In this document: piece by piece, positions 56,662 to 64,000 of the stretch | How the letters are laid out: each line of letters opens with the position of its first letter | Numbering within the stretch: position 1 is the stretch's first letter | From: Cellulomonas denverensis | GTDB lineage: Bacteria; Actinomycetota; Actinomycetes; Actinomycetales; Cellulomonadaceae | Length of the DNA stretch: 64,000 bases | Direction: 5' to 3' | Assembly (NCBI RefSeq): GCF_012396125.1 | Contig: NZ_JAAXOX010000009.1 | Span: 1-64,000, forward strand | Notes under the pieces: model-generated | What the model was told of the DNA's origin: nothing | The model's input: only the letters and a program-made list of their open reading frames with translations | The model's database searches: none | Position numbers and translations under genes: made by a program

Positions 56662-57546
56662 TCAGTCGCCCTCCGCACGGACCGGGGCCGCGTCCCGCAG
56701 CGGGACACCGCGCCGGGCGAACTCCCGTAGTTCCTCGCCCAGCAACAGCCGGGCCGGCACCGGCAGCGACCGCAGCGTCCGGGCCAGGCCGGGTCCGGTG
56801 AGCAGCTCCGGGTCGTCGGTGCCGATCAGCAGCAGGTTGCCGTAGCGGCGACCGCGCAGCACCCCCGGCTCGGCCACCAGCGCCACCTGCTCGAACACGG
56901 CGGCCACCGTCGCCACCTCGTCCTTGGCCAGCCCGAGCGGCGGCCGGTCCGCGCAGTTGGCCAGGTAGACCCCGCCGGGGCGCAGCACCCGGTGCACCTG
57001 CTCGGTGAACTCGACCGTGGTCACGTGCTCCGGGGTGCGGTCCCCGGCGAAGACGTCCCGCAGCACCGCATCCGCACCGGCGGTCGGCAGCGTGGCGAGC
57101 TGGTCGCGGGCGTCCCCGGCGCGCAGGCGCAGGGCGGGGGAGCGCGGCAGGTCGAACCAGTCCCGCACCCGCTCGACCAGCACCGGGTCCAGGTCGATCG
57201 CGATCTGCCGGGCGCCCGGTCGCCGCGCATCCACCCAGCGGGCCATCGCGCAGCCGGCCGCCCCCAGGTGCACGGCGCGGAACGGGTCCGGGCCGGCCGG
57301 GATCGCGTCCAGCACGGCGGCCATCTGCTGCATGTACTCGAAGTCCAGGCGCAGCGGGTCGGCCAGGTCCAGGTGCGAGCTCGGCACACCGTTCACCATC
57401 AGGGTCACCGCGGTCGGGTCGTCCGGGGCGACCACCAGCTCCGCGGTGCCCGAGCCGATCGGCACCGGACCGCGCGGCCAGCGGTCGGCCGGGCGTGTGG
57501 GTGCCCGGTGGGAAGCTGACGTTCGTCGGCGATCGCGGTGGGCCAC
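56662..57546 (-). CDS. Spermidine synthase-like methyltransferase-fold protein
   Basis: 294 residues with a Rossmann SAM-type fold. VHLGAAGCAMARWV (motif I), IAIDLDPVLVERVRDWF (motif II) and VLRDVFAGDRTPEHV (the DxxxG region) are typical of polyamine aminopropyltransferase-like proteins. The membrane domain of many actinobacterial homologues is missing. GTG 57546 is chosen by the TACCGT hexamer 7 nt upstream; GTG 57555 is possible. It is divergent from the HEPN-dinB operon and shares its LexA-box region. Confidence 0.78.
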   Translation of the reverse strand: MAHRDRRRTSASHRAPTRPADRWPRGPVPIGSGTAELVVAPDDPTAVTLMVNGVPSSHLDLADPLRLDFEYMQQMAAVLDAIPAGPDPFRAVHLGAAGCAMARWVDARRPGARQIAIDLDPVLVERVRDWFDLPRSPALRLRAGDARDQLATLPTAGADAVLRDVFAGDRTPEHVTTVEFTEQVHRVLRPGGVYLANCADRPPLGLAKDEVATVAAVFEQVALVAEPGVLRGRRYGNLLLIGTDDPELLTGPGLARTLRSLPVPARLLLGEELREFARRGVPLRDAAPVRAEGD

Positions 57547-57553
57547 GGATTCC

Positions 57554-57559
57554 ACGGTA
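57554..57559 (-). promoter_or_regulatory. -10 element (TACCGT, minus strand) of the spermidine synthase-like gene
   Basis: 7 nt upstream of GTG 57546. The LexA box at 57573-57588 lies where the -35 would be. Confidence 0.5.
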
Positions 57560-57563
57560 CGTG

Positions 57564-57592
57564 TTGACCGATTCGAACAGGTGTTCGATACT
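57564..57592 (+). promoter_or_regulatory. SOS promoter of the HEPN-dinB operon
   Basis: -35 TTGACC (57564-57569) and -10 GATACT (57587-57592) with 17-nt spacing, the strongest promoter match in this window. The LexA box fills the spacer. Confidence 0.85.
57573..57588. promoter_or_regulatory. LexA (SOS) box, perfect match
   Basis: TCGAAC-AGGT-GTTCGA, exact consensus, between -35 and -10 of the HEPN-dinB promoter. Confidence 0.93.
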
Positions 57593-57618
57593 GGGTGGAC
57601 GAGAGAGGGAGGTGCGGG

Positions 57619-58074
57619 ATGTCGGTCAGGACCTTGCACGTGGCACGGGCCGCGGCCCCCGGACTGTCCGGGCGGACCGCGGAGCTGCTGTCCCGGGCGG
57701 ATGCCGAGCTGGTCGCCGCCCAGTTCTCCTCCGAGCCGTGGGAGAAGTTCGCCCACGCCCACCTCGCCGCCCTGCGCGCCGGTGCCGCCGTGCTGGCGGA
57801 GCGGCAGCCGCTGTCCCGCCGTCGCCAGACCCGGACCGTCTGGGAATTGCTGGACCAGGTGACCCCGGAGCTCGGCCGGTGGACCGCGTACTTCGCCGGC
57901 GGTGCCGCCCTGCGCGCCGCGGTGGATGCCGGGCGGTTCGACGCGGTCTCCGACGAGCGGGCCGAGCAGGTGCTCTGCCACGCCGAGGACTTCCTGGACG
58001 TGGTCCGGGCGGAGCTGGAGGCCTGGGCCGAGCAGACCGAGGCCCCGGCGGCCGGCGTGCGCCGCGCGGGCTGA
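57619..58074 (+). CDS. SAV_6107-family HEPN domain protein
   Basis: 151 residues, four predicted helices. The pattern ELLSRADAELVAAQFSSEPW and HLAALRAGAAVLAERQ fits the actinobacterial SAV_6107 HEPN family, which commonly precedes dinB. I do not see the catalytic R-x4-6-H motif of RNase HEPN toxins, so a binding or regulatory role is likelier than cleavage; this is an inference. GGGAGGT precedes ATG. dinB starts 3 nt after its stop, so it is SOS-regulated with it. Confidence 0.83.
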   Translation: MSVRTLHVARAAAPGLSGRTAELLSRADAELVAAQFSSEPWEKFAHAHLAALRAGAAVLAERQPLSRRRQTRTVWELLDQVTPELGRWTAYFAGGAALRAAVDAGRFDAVSDERAEQVLCHAEDFLDVVRAELEAWAEQTEAPAAGVRRAG

Positions 58075-58077
58075 GTC

Positions 58078-59529
58078 GTGAGCCGGGGACCACGCGCCGA
58101 AGGGCTGCGCCGCGACTGGGGGCACGAGGAGGAGGGCGCCTCGATCCTGCACGTGGACATGGACGCCTTCTTCGCCTCGGTCGAGCTGGCGCGTCGCCCG
58201 CACCTGCGTGGTCGTCCGGTGATCGTGGGTGGGTCCGAGCGCTCCGTGGTGCTCGCTGCCACCTACGAGGCGCGGGCCTTCGGCGTGAACTCGGCGATGC
58301 CGATGGCGGTGGCGAAGCGGATGTGCCCGCAGGCGATCGTCGTCCCGCCCGATCACCGGGCGTACTACGAGGTCTCGCACGCGGTGATGTCGGTGCTGCA
58401 CGACGTCACCTCGCTGGTCGAGCAGGTGAGCGTGGACGAGGCGTTCCTGGACGTCGCGGGCGCCCGGCGGCGGTTGGGTCCGCCGACCCGGATCGCCGCG
58501 ATGATCCGCGAGCGGGTCCGTGCCGATCACGGCATCACCTGCTCGGTCGGCATCGCGGCGAACAAGTTCGTCGCCAAGCTGGCCTCCGGTCACGCCAAGC
58601 CGGACGGGGTGCTGCTGATCCCGCGGGCGGCGACCGTCGACTTCCTGCGCGCACTGCCGGTCGGGGCGCTCTGGGGCGTCGGCGAGCGGACCGCCGCCAA
58701 CCTGGAGCGCTGGGGGATCCGGACGGTCGCCGAACTCGCCGACTCCGATGTCCGGACCGTGCAGCAGGCGGTGGGCAAGACCGCCGGGGCGCACCTGTAC
58801 GACCTCGCCTGGGGCCGCGACCCGCGACCGGTCAGCCCCAGCCGGGAGGAGAAGAGCGTCGGCGCGGAGGAGACGTTCGACGTCGACGTGCACGACCTGC
58901 GCCAGGTGGAGAGCAAACTGCTGGACCTGGCGGACCGGTGCGCCGGGCGGCTGCGGGCCCAGCACCTGATGGCCCGGACGGTCGCGATCAAGGTGCGCAC
59001 CTCCGACTTCCGCACCCTCAACCGCTCACGGACCCTCGCGCAGCCCACCGACGTCGGCCGGGAGATGTACCTGGTGGCCCGGGAGTTGCTGGCCGCGGTG
59101 GACCTCGGCGGGTTGCCGGTCCGGCTGATCGGCGTCCGGGCCGAGGGGCTGCTGGCCGTCGACCAGGTGGTGCAGCAACCGACGCTGGAGGAGGCCCTCA
59201 CCGGTCAGGGCGAGGCCCAGCGCCAGGCCGAGCTGGTGATGGACCAGGTGCGCGAGCGCTTCGGCCGGGCGGCGATCGGCGCGGGCACCCGGGCGGTCGG
59301 CCGCAACGCCGGCGGCGGGGCGGTGGCGGCCCGGCACGTCAGCTCACGCTCCGCGGATCCGGTCGCCGATCCCGGTCCGGACTCCGCTGGTGGCGAACGC
59401 GCAAACCCGCGCACCGATGGTGCCGGACCGGCCGGCGAGCCCCGTCTGGCCCCGGAACGCCTGGCCCGCGACCTGCCGCGACGGTACCGGCTCAGCACCG
59501 GCGGCGGTCCGCGGGTGGACGAGGCCTGA
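58078..59529 (+). CDS. dinB: DNA polymerase IV
   Basis: 483-residue Y-family translesion polymerase. Metal ligands are D27 in HVDMDAFF and the SVDEAFLD pair (near 119). HhH and little-finger domains follow. A disordered Arg/Gly/Pro-rich C-terminal tail (about 390-483) lacks a recognisable QxxLF-type clamp-binding motif. The last 20 residues are charged. Second gene of the SOS operon. GTG 58078 gives a short basic lead-in before the conserved fold. Confidence 0.95.
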   Translation: MSRGPRAEGLRRDWGHEEEGASILHVDMDAFFASVELARRPHLRGRPVIVGGSERSVVLAATYEARAFGVNSAMPMAVAKRMCPQAIVVPPDHRAYYEVSHAVMSVLHDVTSLVEQVSVDEAFLDVAGARRRLGPPTRIAAMIRERVRADHGITCSVGIAANKFVAKLASGHAKPDGVLLIPRAATVDFLRALPVGALWGVGERTAANLERWGIRTVAELADSDVRTVQQAVGKTAGAHLYDLAWGRDPRPVSPSREEKSVGAEETFDVDVHDLRQVESKLLDLADRCAGRLRAQHLMARTVAIKVRTSDFRTLNRSRTLAQPTDVGREMYLVARELLAAVDLGGLPVRLIGVRAEGLLAVDQVVQQPTLEEALTGQGEAQRQAELVMDQVRERFGRAAIGAGTRAVGRNAGGGAVAARHVSSRSADPVADPGPDSAGGERANPRTDGAGPAGEPRLAPERLARDLPRRYRLSTGGGPRVDEA

Positions 59530-59607
59530 CGCTCGACTACCGACTTCCAGGAACGCCATCTATCCTGAGGCGACGAGAGTCCCGACGGCGGAGCACGGGG
59601 GTTGGAT

Positions 59608-59997
59608 ATGCCTCTCTCCGAGTACGAACAACGTGTACTGGAGCAGATGGAGCGGCAGCTCACGTCTGATGATCCCCGGCTCGCGACCACGCTCACCTCG
59701 AGTGGTCGGAAGCCGGTTCTGCGCTACATCCTGGGCGGAATCGGGGCCGTCCTCGGCCTGCTGCTCCTGGTGGTCGGCGCCGCCGCCTCGCTGGTCTGGC
59801 TGGGCGTCCTCGGCTTCGTGGTGATGTTCGCCGCGGTGGCCGTCGCTTTCACCAAACCGCGCAAGTCCGGCCCCGCCGGTGTGGTCCGGCCCGATGGCAG
59901 CACCGCACCGCGTCCCGCCCCGCGCAAGCCCGCGAAGAAGGGCTTCATGGACCGGATGGAAGAGCGCTGGGACCGCCGCCACGACGGCGGGCGCTGA
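59608..59997 (+). CDS. DUF3040 membrane protein
   Basis: 129 residues: MPLSEYEQRVLEQMERQL is the hallmark of DUF3040, a small actinobacterial family next to division-gene clusters (for example Rv2169c near mraZ). Two membrane helices (about 40-75) are followed by a basic Pro/Arg tail. ATG 59608 follows GGTTGGATAT; in-frame TTG 59602 is the alternative. TATCCT (59561-59566) is a likely -10. Function unknown. Confidence 0.9.
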   Translation: MPLSEYEQRVLEQMERQLTSDDPRLATTLTSSGRKPVLRYILGGIGAVLGLLLLVVGAAASLVWLGVLGFVVMFAAVAVAFTKPRKSGPAGVVRPDGSTAPRPAPRKPAKKGFMDRMEERWDRRHDGGR

Positions 59998-60016
59998 CCC
60001 CACACCCCACGAACCG

Positions 60017-60053
60017 ACGAACGCCGTGCCGACCTGATCGGCACGGCGTTCGT
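60017..60053. terminator. Intrinsic terminator between DUF3040 and the convergent transglutaminase gene
   Basis: Perfect 16-bp stem (60017-60032, 60038-60053), CCTGA loop. Confidence 0.87.
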
Positions 60054-60078
60054 GCGTCCGGGGAGCGCGGGCGGCGCC

Positions 60079-62382
60079 TCAGGTTCTGTCACCTGGGCCA
60101 GGGCCGTCCCCGGCCGCGGCCCGGGTCGCCCGGCGGCGGGACCCGGAGCGGGTGCCGCGGACGTCGGCGAGCACCGCGTCCACCCACCCGCGCAGCACGT
60201 CCTCGGCGACCGGGACCGGGGCGGCGGTGTAGCGCTCGGCCTCCAGGGCGGCGACCAGCGCGGTGAGTGCCCGGTCCGCATCGGAGCCGAGTGGCCGGCC
60301 TCGGGCCCGGTCGACCTGGGCGCGGATCTGGTCGGCCGCCTGGCGGGGGGTGTGGGCGTCCGACCAGGACACCCGGTACCGCCGCAGCCCGGTCCGCAGC
60401 CGGGTCCAGGCGCGCTCCGGGGTGAGGGGCGGGGCGGAGCGGCGACCGAGCACCAGTCCCGCGGCGACTCCGGCGGCGATGATCAGCCCCAGGGCGACGA
60501 TCAGGCCGAGTCCGAGCCCGGGGGTGCCCTCCTGCTCGTCCCGTGCCTGGCCGGTGTCCGGTCCGGCGGTGGCCGCGGCGCTGGCGGAGGCGGAGGCGGC
60601 GGCACTCGGCTGGGCGGCGCTCGGGGCGGCGGTGGCGGCCGGGGTGGCGGCGGTGGAGGGGTTGCTCCAGCTCGGCGGGGCCCCGGTCTGCACCGCAGGG
60701 GTCGGTTCGAAGCGCACCCAGCCGATGCCGGGGAAGTACAGCTCGGGCCAGGCGTGCGCGTCGGAGCCGGTGACCTGGTAGTCGCCGTCGGAGGCCAGGC
60801 TGCCCGGCAGGAAGCCGACGCCGAGCCGGGCGGGGATGCCGAGCATCCGGGCGAGCATGGTCATCGAGGTGGCGTACTGCACGCAGTAGCCCCGGCGGCT
60901 CTGCAGGAAGTCCCACACCGCGTCGTCGCTCTCGCTCTCGGCGACGGTGGTGTCGTAGCGGAACCGGCTGGTGTCCCGGAACCAGGTCTGTAGCGCCAGT
61001 GCCCGATCGAAGGCGGTGTCGGCGTCGGCGGTGAGCTCCTCGGCGAGGTCACGCAGCTCGTCCTCGTGCTCGGTCTCCGGCACGGTCAGGTAGGGCTGGA
61101 CCTCCTCGGGCAGGTCGCCGGTGGCCGAGCGCAGCAGGTCGGCGGTGAGGTCGGGGACCTCGACCACCATGTCGTAGGTCTGGCTGATGTCGGTGCGCCC
61201 ACCGACCACCTCGTCCCGGGCCGCGTCGTACACCCACGGGTCACCGATGCCGACGGTGCGCGGGAAGACGGTGACCGGCAGTCGTTCCTCCCGCAGCGCG
61301 CCCACCACCAGGTCGAGCCGGATCAGGGTGCCGCGCGTGGGGTCCGGTGTGGCGCCGATCAGGGCGGGATCGGAGGCCAGCAGGGTGTCGCGGTCCCAGG
61401 AGGTGAGGTCGCCCTCGGGTTCCCGGGACCAGGAGCGCCCGTCGAAGTCCCGCAGGGTGAACGAGCGCAGCGGTCCGGCCAGGCCGGCGGTCGCGCGGGG
61501 CGCGTCGTCGTCGCTCTGGCCGACCGCGCTGACCTGGTAGCGCAGCACCACCTGTTCGGATTGGCGGCCGAGGCTGTCCCGCAGGTCGAGGTCGTCGGCC
61601 AGCCGGACGGCGCCCATCGCCCCGGTGCCCTCCACCGGCGGCCCGGACCAGGACCAGATGGGCAGCGCGGTCAGGGCGGGCACCCCGGCCACGGCGAGGG
61701 CGACCACCGCGGCGGTGGCGACCAGGCCGGTGGTGGCCGGGCGGATCCGGCCCGGACGGCCGAGGGCGACCGGGGTGTCCCGGCCGAGCAGGATCAGCAG
61801 CAGGTACAGCGCGCCGGTGCCGACCAGGGCCCAGGTGCTGCCCGGGAACCCGAGTGCGGCGGCGGGCACCCAGAGGGTGGCCAGCGCCAGGCCGGACAGC
61901 GCGGGCATCCGGCAGCCGATGGCGAGCAGGTCCGCGGCCAGGAACAGCAGCAGCACCGCCGCCAGGATCAGCAGTTCCACCGGGCGGCCGACGTCCAGGG
62001 GCACCACGCCGTCCTGGATCGCCCGGATCCCCTCCTGGGACAGCGCCCACAACCGTCCCGGCGAGCCGCCGTCCGGGATCAACGGCAGCGCACCGCCGCC
62101 GTACCCGACCAGCACGGCATACCCGGCGAGCACCAGCCCGGTCAGTGACGGCAGCCAGGCGGAGGTGGTGACCGCCCGGGTCCCGGCGACCACGGCGGCG
62201 GTGGCGACCAGGGCGAGCAGCACGTGCAGCCGCCAACTCCCGGCGGTGGTGACCAACTCGGAGAACGCGCCGAGCGCGGTGAGCATCGCCAGCACCAGCA
62301 CCAGGCTGGACACCAGCGCGCGACCGGTGCCGGGCCGCAATCGGGAGCGGACCGCCGGGGCCGGGGTGGTGGTGGTCGTCAT
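60079..62382 (-). CDS. Transglutaminase-like TgpA-family membrane protein
   Basis: 767 residues. Six to seven N-terminal membrane helices (about 20-220) precede an extracytoplasmic transglutaminase core with the triad in RGYCVQYATSM (Cys, about 525), SDAHAWPELYF (His) and a following Asp. A Ser/Ala-rich linker, one more helix (about 640-660) and a DUF4129-type tail end it. TgpA proteins form a MoxR-DUF58 set and may act on the cell surface. ATG 62382 overlaps the DUF58 stop (ATGA). Confidence 0.9.
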   Translation of the reverse strand: MTTTTTPAPAVRSRLRPGTGRALVSSLVLVLAMLTALGAFSELVTTAGSWRLHVLLALVATAAVVAGTRAVTTSAWLPSLTGLVLAGYAVLVGYGGGALPLIPDGGSPGRLWALSQEGIRAIQDGVVPLDVGRPVELLILAAVLLLFLAADLLAIGCRMPALSGLALATLWVPAAALGFPGSTWALVGTGALYLLLILLGRDTPVALGRPGRIRPATTGLVATAAVVALAVAGVPALTALPIWSWSGPPVEGTGAMGAVRLADDLDLRDSLGRQSEQVVLRYQVSAVGQSDDDAPRATAGLAGPLRSFTLRDFDGRSWSREPEGDLTSWDRDTLLASDPALIGATPDPTRGTLIRLDLVVGALREERLPVTVFPRTVGIGDPWVYDAARDEVVGGRTDISQTYDMVVEVPDLTADLLRSATGDLPEEVQPYLTVPETEHEDELRDLAEELTADADTAFDRALALQTWFRDTSRFRYDTTVAESESDDAVWDFLQSRRGYCVQYATSMTMLARMLGIPARLGVGFLPGSLASDGDYQVTGSDAHAWPELYFPGIGWVRFEPTPAVQTGAPPSWSNPSTAATPAATAAPSAAQPSAAASASASAAATAGPDTGQARDEQEGTPGLGLGLIVALGLIIAAGVAAGLVLGRRSAPPLTPERAWTRLRTGLRRYRVSWSDAHTPRQAADQIRAQVDRARGRPLGSDADRALTALVAALEAERYTAAPVPVAEDVLRGWVDAVLADVRGTRSGSRRRATRAAAGDGPGPGDRT

Positions 62383-63554
62383 GCCACGCTCCCCAGGGCC
62401 AGCCAGGTGGCGGTGGGGTCGGAGCCGGACTCGGTCTGCACGGTGTGCCAGCCGGCGCGCAGCAGATCGCGGGTGGTGTCGGTGGCCTGCTCGCCGGTGC
62501 CGCGAACGATCGCCCAGCACGGCCGGGCGGTGCTCAGTCCGGCGAGCGCGGCGCGCAGGGCGGGTCGTTGCGGCCCGAGTACCGCGACCACCAGGCCGAC
62601 GCCGGAGTCGGTGGACTCGACGGTGCGGATCTGGGCCAGCAGCGCGCGGTCGGCGGCGTCCCGGTCCGGTTGTCCGACCAGGTCCACCGTGGCGTCCAGC
62701 AGGGCGGTCCGGTCCCCGGTGCCCGGGCGGGGCCCGTCGGTCAGCAGGGTGGTGGGGTGGCCGGCGGCGCGCAGGGCGAGGGCCGCCGAGGCCGCCATCG
62801 CGATGCTCCACTCCAGCTCGTCGCCCTCGGGTGCCGGGTCCAACAGCACCGAGGCCGCCCGGACCCCGGCGTGCTCGTCGGTGCGGACCAGCAGAGCGCC
62901 GCGCCGGGCCGACGAGGGCCAGTGCACCCGGCGCAGGTCGTCGCCGACCTGGTACTCGCGCAGCGCCGCGTCGTCCGACCCGGGGGAGTGCGCCCCGGTG
63001 ACCGCACGCTCGGGTTCGGCGACCACCAGGGTGCGGGGCACCGGCAGTTCGGTCACCGCGGGCCAGGCGCTCAGGCTCTGCTCGTCGCCCAGCGGTCCGC
63101 GGATCCGGGCGACCCCGAACGGGTCGGTGCGGGTGACGGTCAGCGGACCCATCGCCCAGCGGCCGCGGCGACCGGCGGTGACCTGGTAGGTCAGCTGGAC
63201 CTGGTCCCGGCTGCGGACCACCCGGGCCCGCAGCGGGCGCCCGCCGGACAGCTCGGTGGCCGCCTGCTCGCGCAGTTGCAGCGCACCGGCGTTCCGCCCG
63301 GTGACCCGGACCTCGACCTCGGCAGACCGGCCGGTGAACACCGGGTCGGGCCGGACGGTGCGGCGCACCTCGAGGCCCCGGCGCCGGCCCCGGGCTCCCT
63401 CGACCAGCACCAGGACGATGCCGACGACGGTGGCGAGCACCGGGATCGCGCCCAGCACCAGCAGGTCGGGGGACCCCACCGCCACCGCCACCGCCATCAC
63501 GCCCAGGCCGAGCAGCACCATGCCGATGCCGCGGCCGGTCGGACGCAGGCGCAT
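62379..63554 (-). CDS. DUF58 protein
   Basis: 391 residues: two membrane helices at the N-terminus (about 12-52), then a von Willebrand A-like soluble domain with the DUF58 core YQVGDDLRRVHWPS (about 202-215) and ALLVRTDEHAG. DUF58 proteins associate with MoxR ATPases in envelope-related functions; the activity here is not known. It overlaps both the MoxR stop and the transglutaminase start. Confidence 0.91.
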   Translation of the reverse strand: MRLRPTGRGIGMVLLGLGVMAVAVAVGSPDLLVLGAIPVLATVVGIVLVLVEGARGRRRGLEVRRTVRPDPVFTGRSAEVEVRVTGRNAGALQLREQAATELSGGRPLRARVVRSRDQVQLTYQVTAGRRGRWAMGPLTVTRTDPFGVARIRGPLGDEQSLSAWPAVTELPVPRTLVVAEPERAVTGAHSPGSDDAALREYQVGDDLRRVHWPSSARRGALLVRTDEHAGVRAASVLLDPAPEGDELEWSIAMAASAALALRAAGHPTTLLTDGPRPGTGDRTALLDATVDLVGQPDRDAADRALLAQIRTVESTDSGVGLVVAVLGPQRPALRAALAGLSTARPCWAIVRGTGEQATDTTRDLLRAGWHTVQTESGSDPTATWLALGSVA

Positions 63555-64000
63555 CAGCTCGCGGCGGACCGGACCGACATCCGGCCCGGCCGCTCACCGG
63601 GCGGGGTGGTCACTCCGGCGGGGACCGGGACCCGGGCGACCAGGTCGCGCACGACGTCGACCGGCCCGCGGCCGGCCAGCCGGGCCTCCGCGGAGGGGAT
63701 CAGCCGGTGGGCGAGCACCGGGACCGCCAACTCCTGGATGTCGTCGGGCAGCACGAACGCCCGGCCGTCGACGGCGGCCAGGCCCTTGGCGGCGCGGAGC
63801 AACTGGATCGACGCCCGCGGCGAGGCGCCGAGCCGCAGCGCCGGGTCCTCGCGGGTGGCGGCGACCAGGTCGACCACGTACTGCTTGACCGCCGGTGCGG
63901 CGTGCAGCGCCCGGGTGGTCTCGATCATCCCGGCGACCTGGGCGGCGTCGGTGACCGGGTCGAGCTCGGCCAGCGGGTCGGCGGTCTCCTGGACGTCCAG
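63554..64000 (-). CDS. MoxR-family AAA ATPase (5' end outside window)
   Basis: The C-terminal 148 codons of a MoxR-type chaperone-like ATPase; the Walker motifs lie beyond position 64000. The visible part is the lid region: VTDAAQVAGMIETTRAL, LRLGASPRASIQLLRAAKGLA (the GAS-PR-x sensor-2 motif) and VLPDDIQELAVPVLAHR. Its final ATG codon-level overlap with DUF58 indicates operon transcription with DUF58 and TgpA. Confidence 0.93.
   Translation of the reverse strand: MDVQETADPLAELDPVTDAAQVAGMIETTRALHAAPAVKQYVVDLVAATREDPALRLGASPRASIQLLRAAKGLAAVDGRAFVLPDDIQELAVPVLAHRLIPSAEARLAGRGPVDVVRDLVARVPVPAGVTTPPGERPGRMSVRSAAS

Overview
The window is a gene-dense chromosomal segment (about 53 protein genes in 64 kb) from a very high-GC actinobacterium. 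Gene content and order point to Micrococcales and probably Cellulomonadaceae, judged from family resemblance only, with no database search. The order dapA-rnj-ftsK-pgsA-cinA-clgR, then recA-recX, gluABCD/miaB, miaA-dapF-hflX and lexA/LysM/nrdR matches the well-known actinobacterial core block (for example Mycobacterium tuberculosis Rv2753c to Rv2718c). I found no tRNA, rRNA, CRISPR array, insertion sequence or prophage gene. This is conserved chromosome with small accessory insertions, not an island.

Layout. 1-9,500: lysine biosynthesis (dapA), RNase J, a membrane protein, a winged-helix protein, FtsK, PgsA, CinA and the ClgR regulator. 9,500-15,400: minus-strand lhr-nei2 DNA-repair pair. 15,480-23,260: DUF3046, a membrane phosphodiesterase-like protein, an MBL-fold hydrolase, SOS-controlled recA-recX and RNase Y. 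23,300-28,200: glutamate-type ABC importer gluABCD (minus), divergent from miaB. 28,170-33,820: three YbjN-domain genes, then a non-canonical HSP90 and a TPR-like partner. 33,835-39,370: an alanine-rich protein, miaA, dapF, a thioredoxin, an RsmC-like methyltransferase and hflX. 39,400-47,170: DinG-type helicase, lactate dehydrogenase, divergent lexA and LysM division inhibitor, nrdR and an S9 peptidase. 47,240-53,550: acyl-CoA ligase, aldo/keto reductase, serA and HelD. 53,740-59,530: PAC2 protein, MFS transporter, CspA, spermidine-synthase-like protein, and an SOS-type HEPN-dinB operon. 59,600-64,000: DUF3040, then transglutaminase-DUF58-MoxR (minus, cut by the window end).

Two regulatory themes stand out. 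First, four LexA-type boxes (TCGAAC-N4-GTTCGA and variants) sit before recA, between lexA and the LysM gene, and before the HEPN-dinB operon, so much of the window belongs to one DNA-damage regulon. Second, about 19 genes carry a -10-like hexamer (mostly TANNNT) only 6-8 nt before the start codon, the signature of leaderless transcripts. The other operons show Shine-Dalgarno sequences and ATGA/GTGA stop-start overlaps.

The most interesting parts are the YbjN x3/HSP90/TPR block, the SOS-type HEPN-DinB operon, the repeat-rich 309-residue N-terminal extension of RecX, a perfect 20-bp palindrome over the acyl-CoA ligase promoter, and a promoter-to-hairpin unit upstream of nrdR that may be a small RNA or attenuator.
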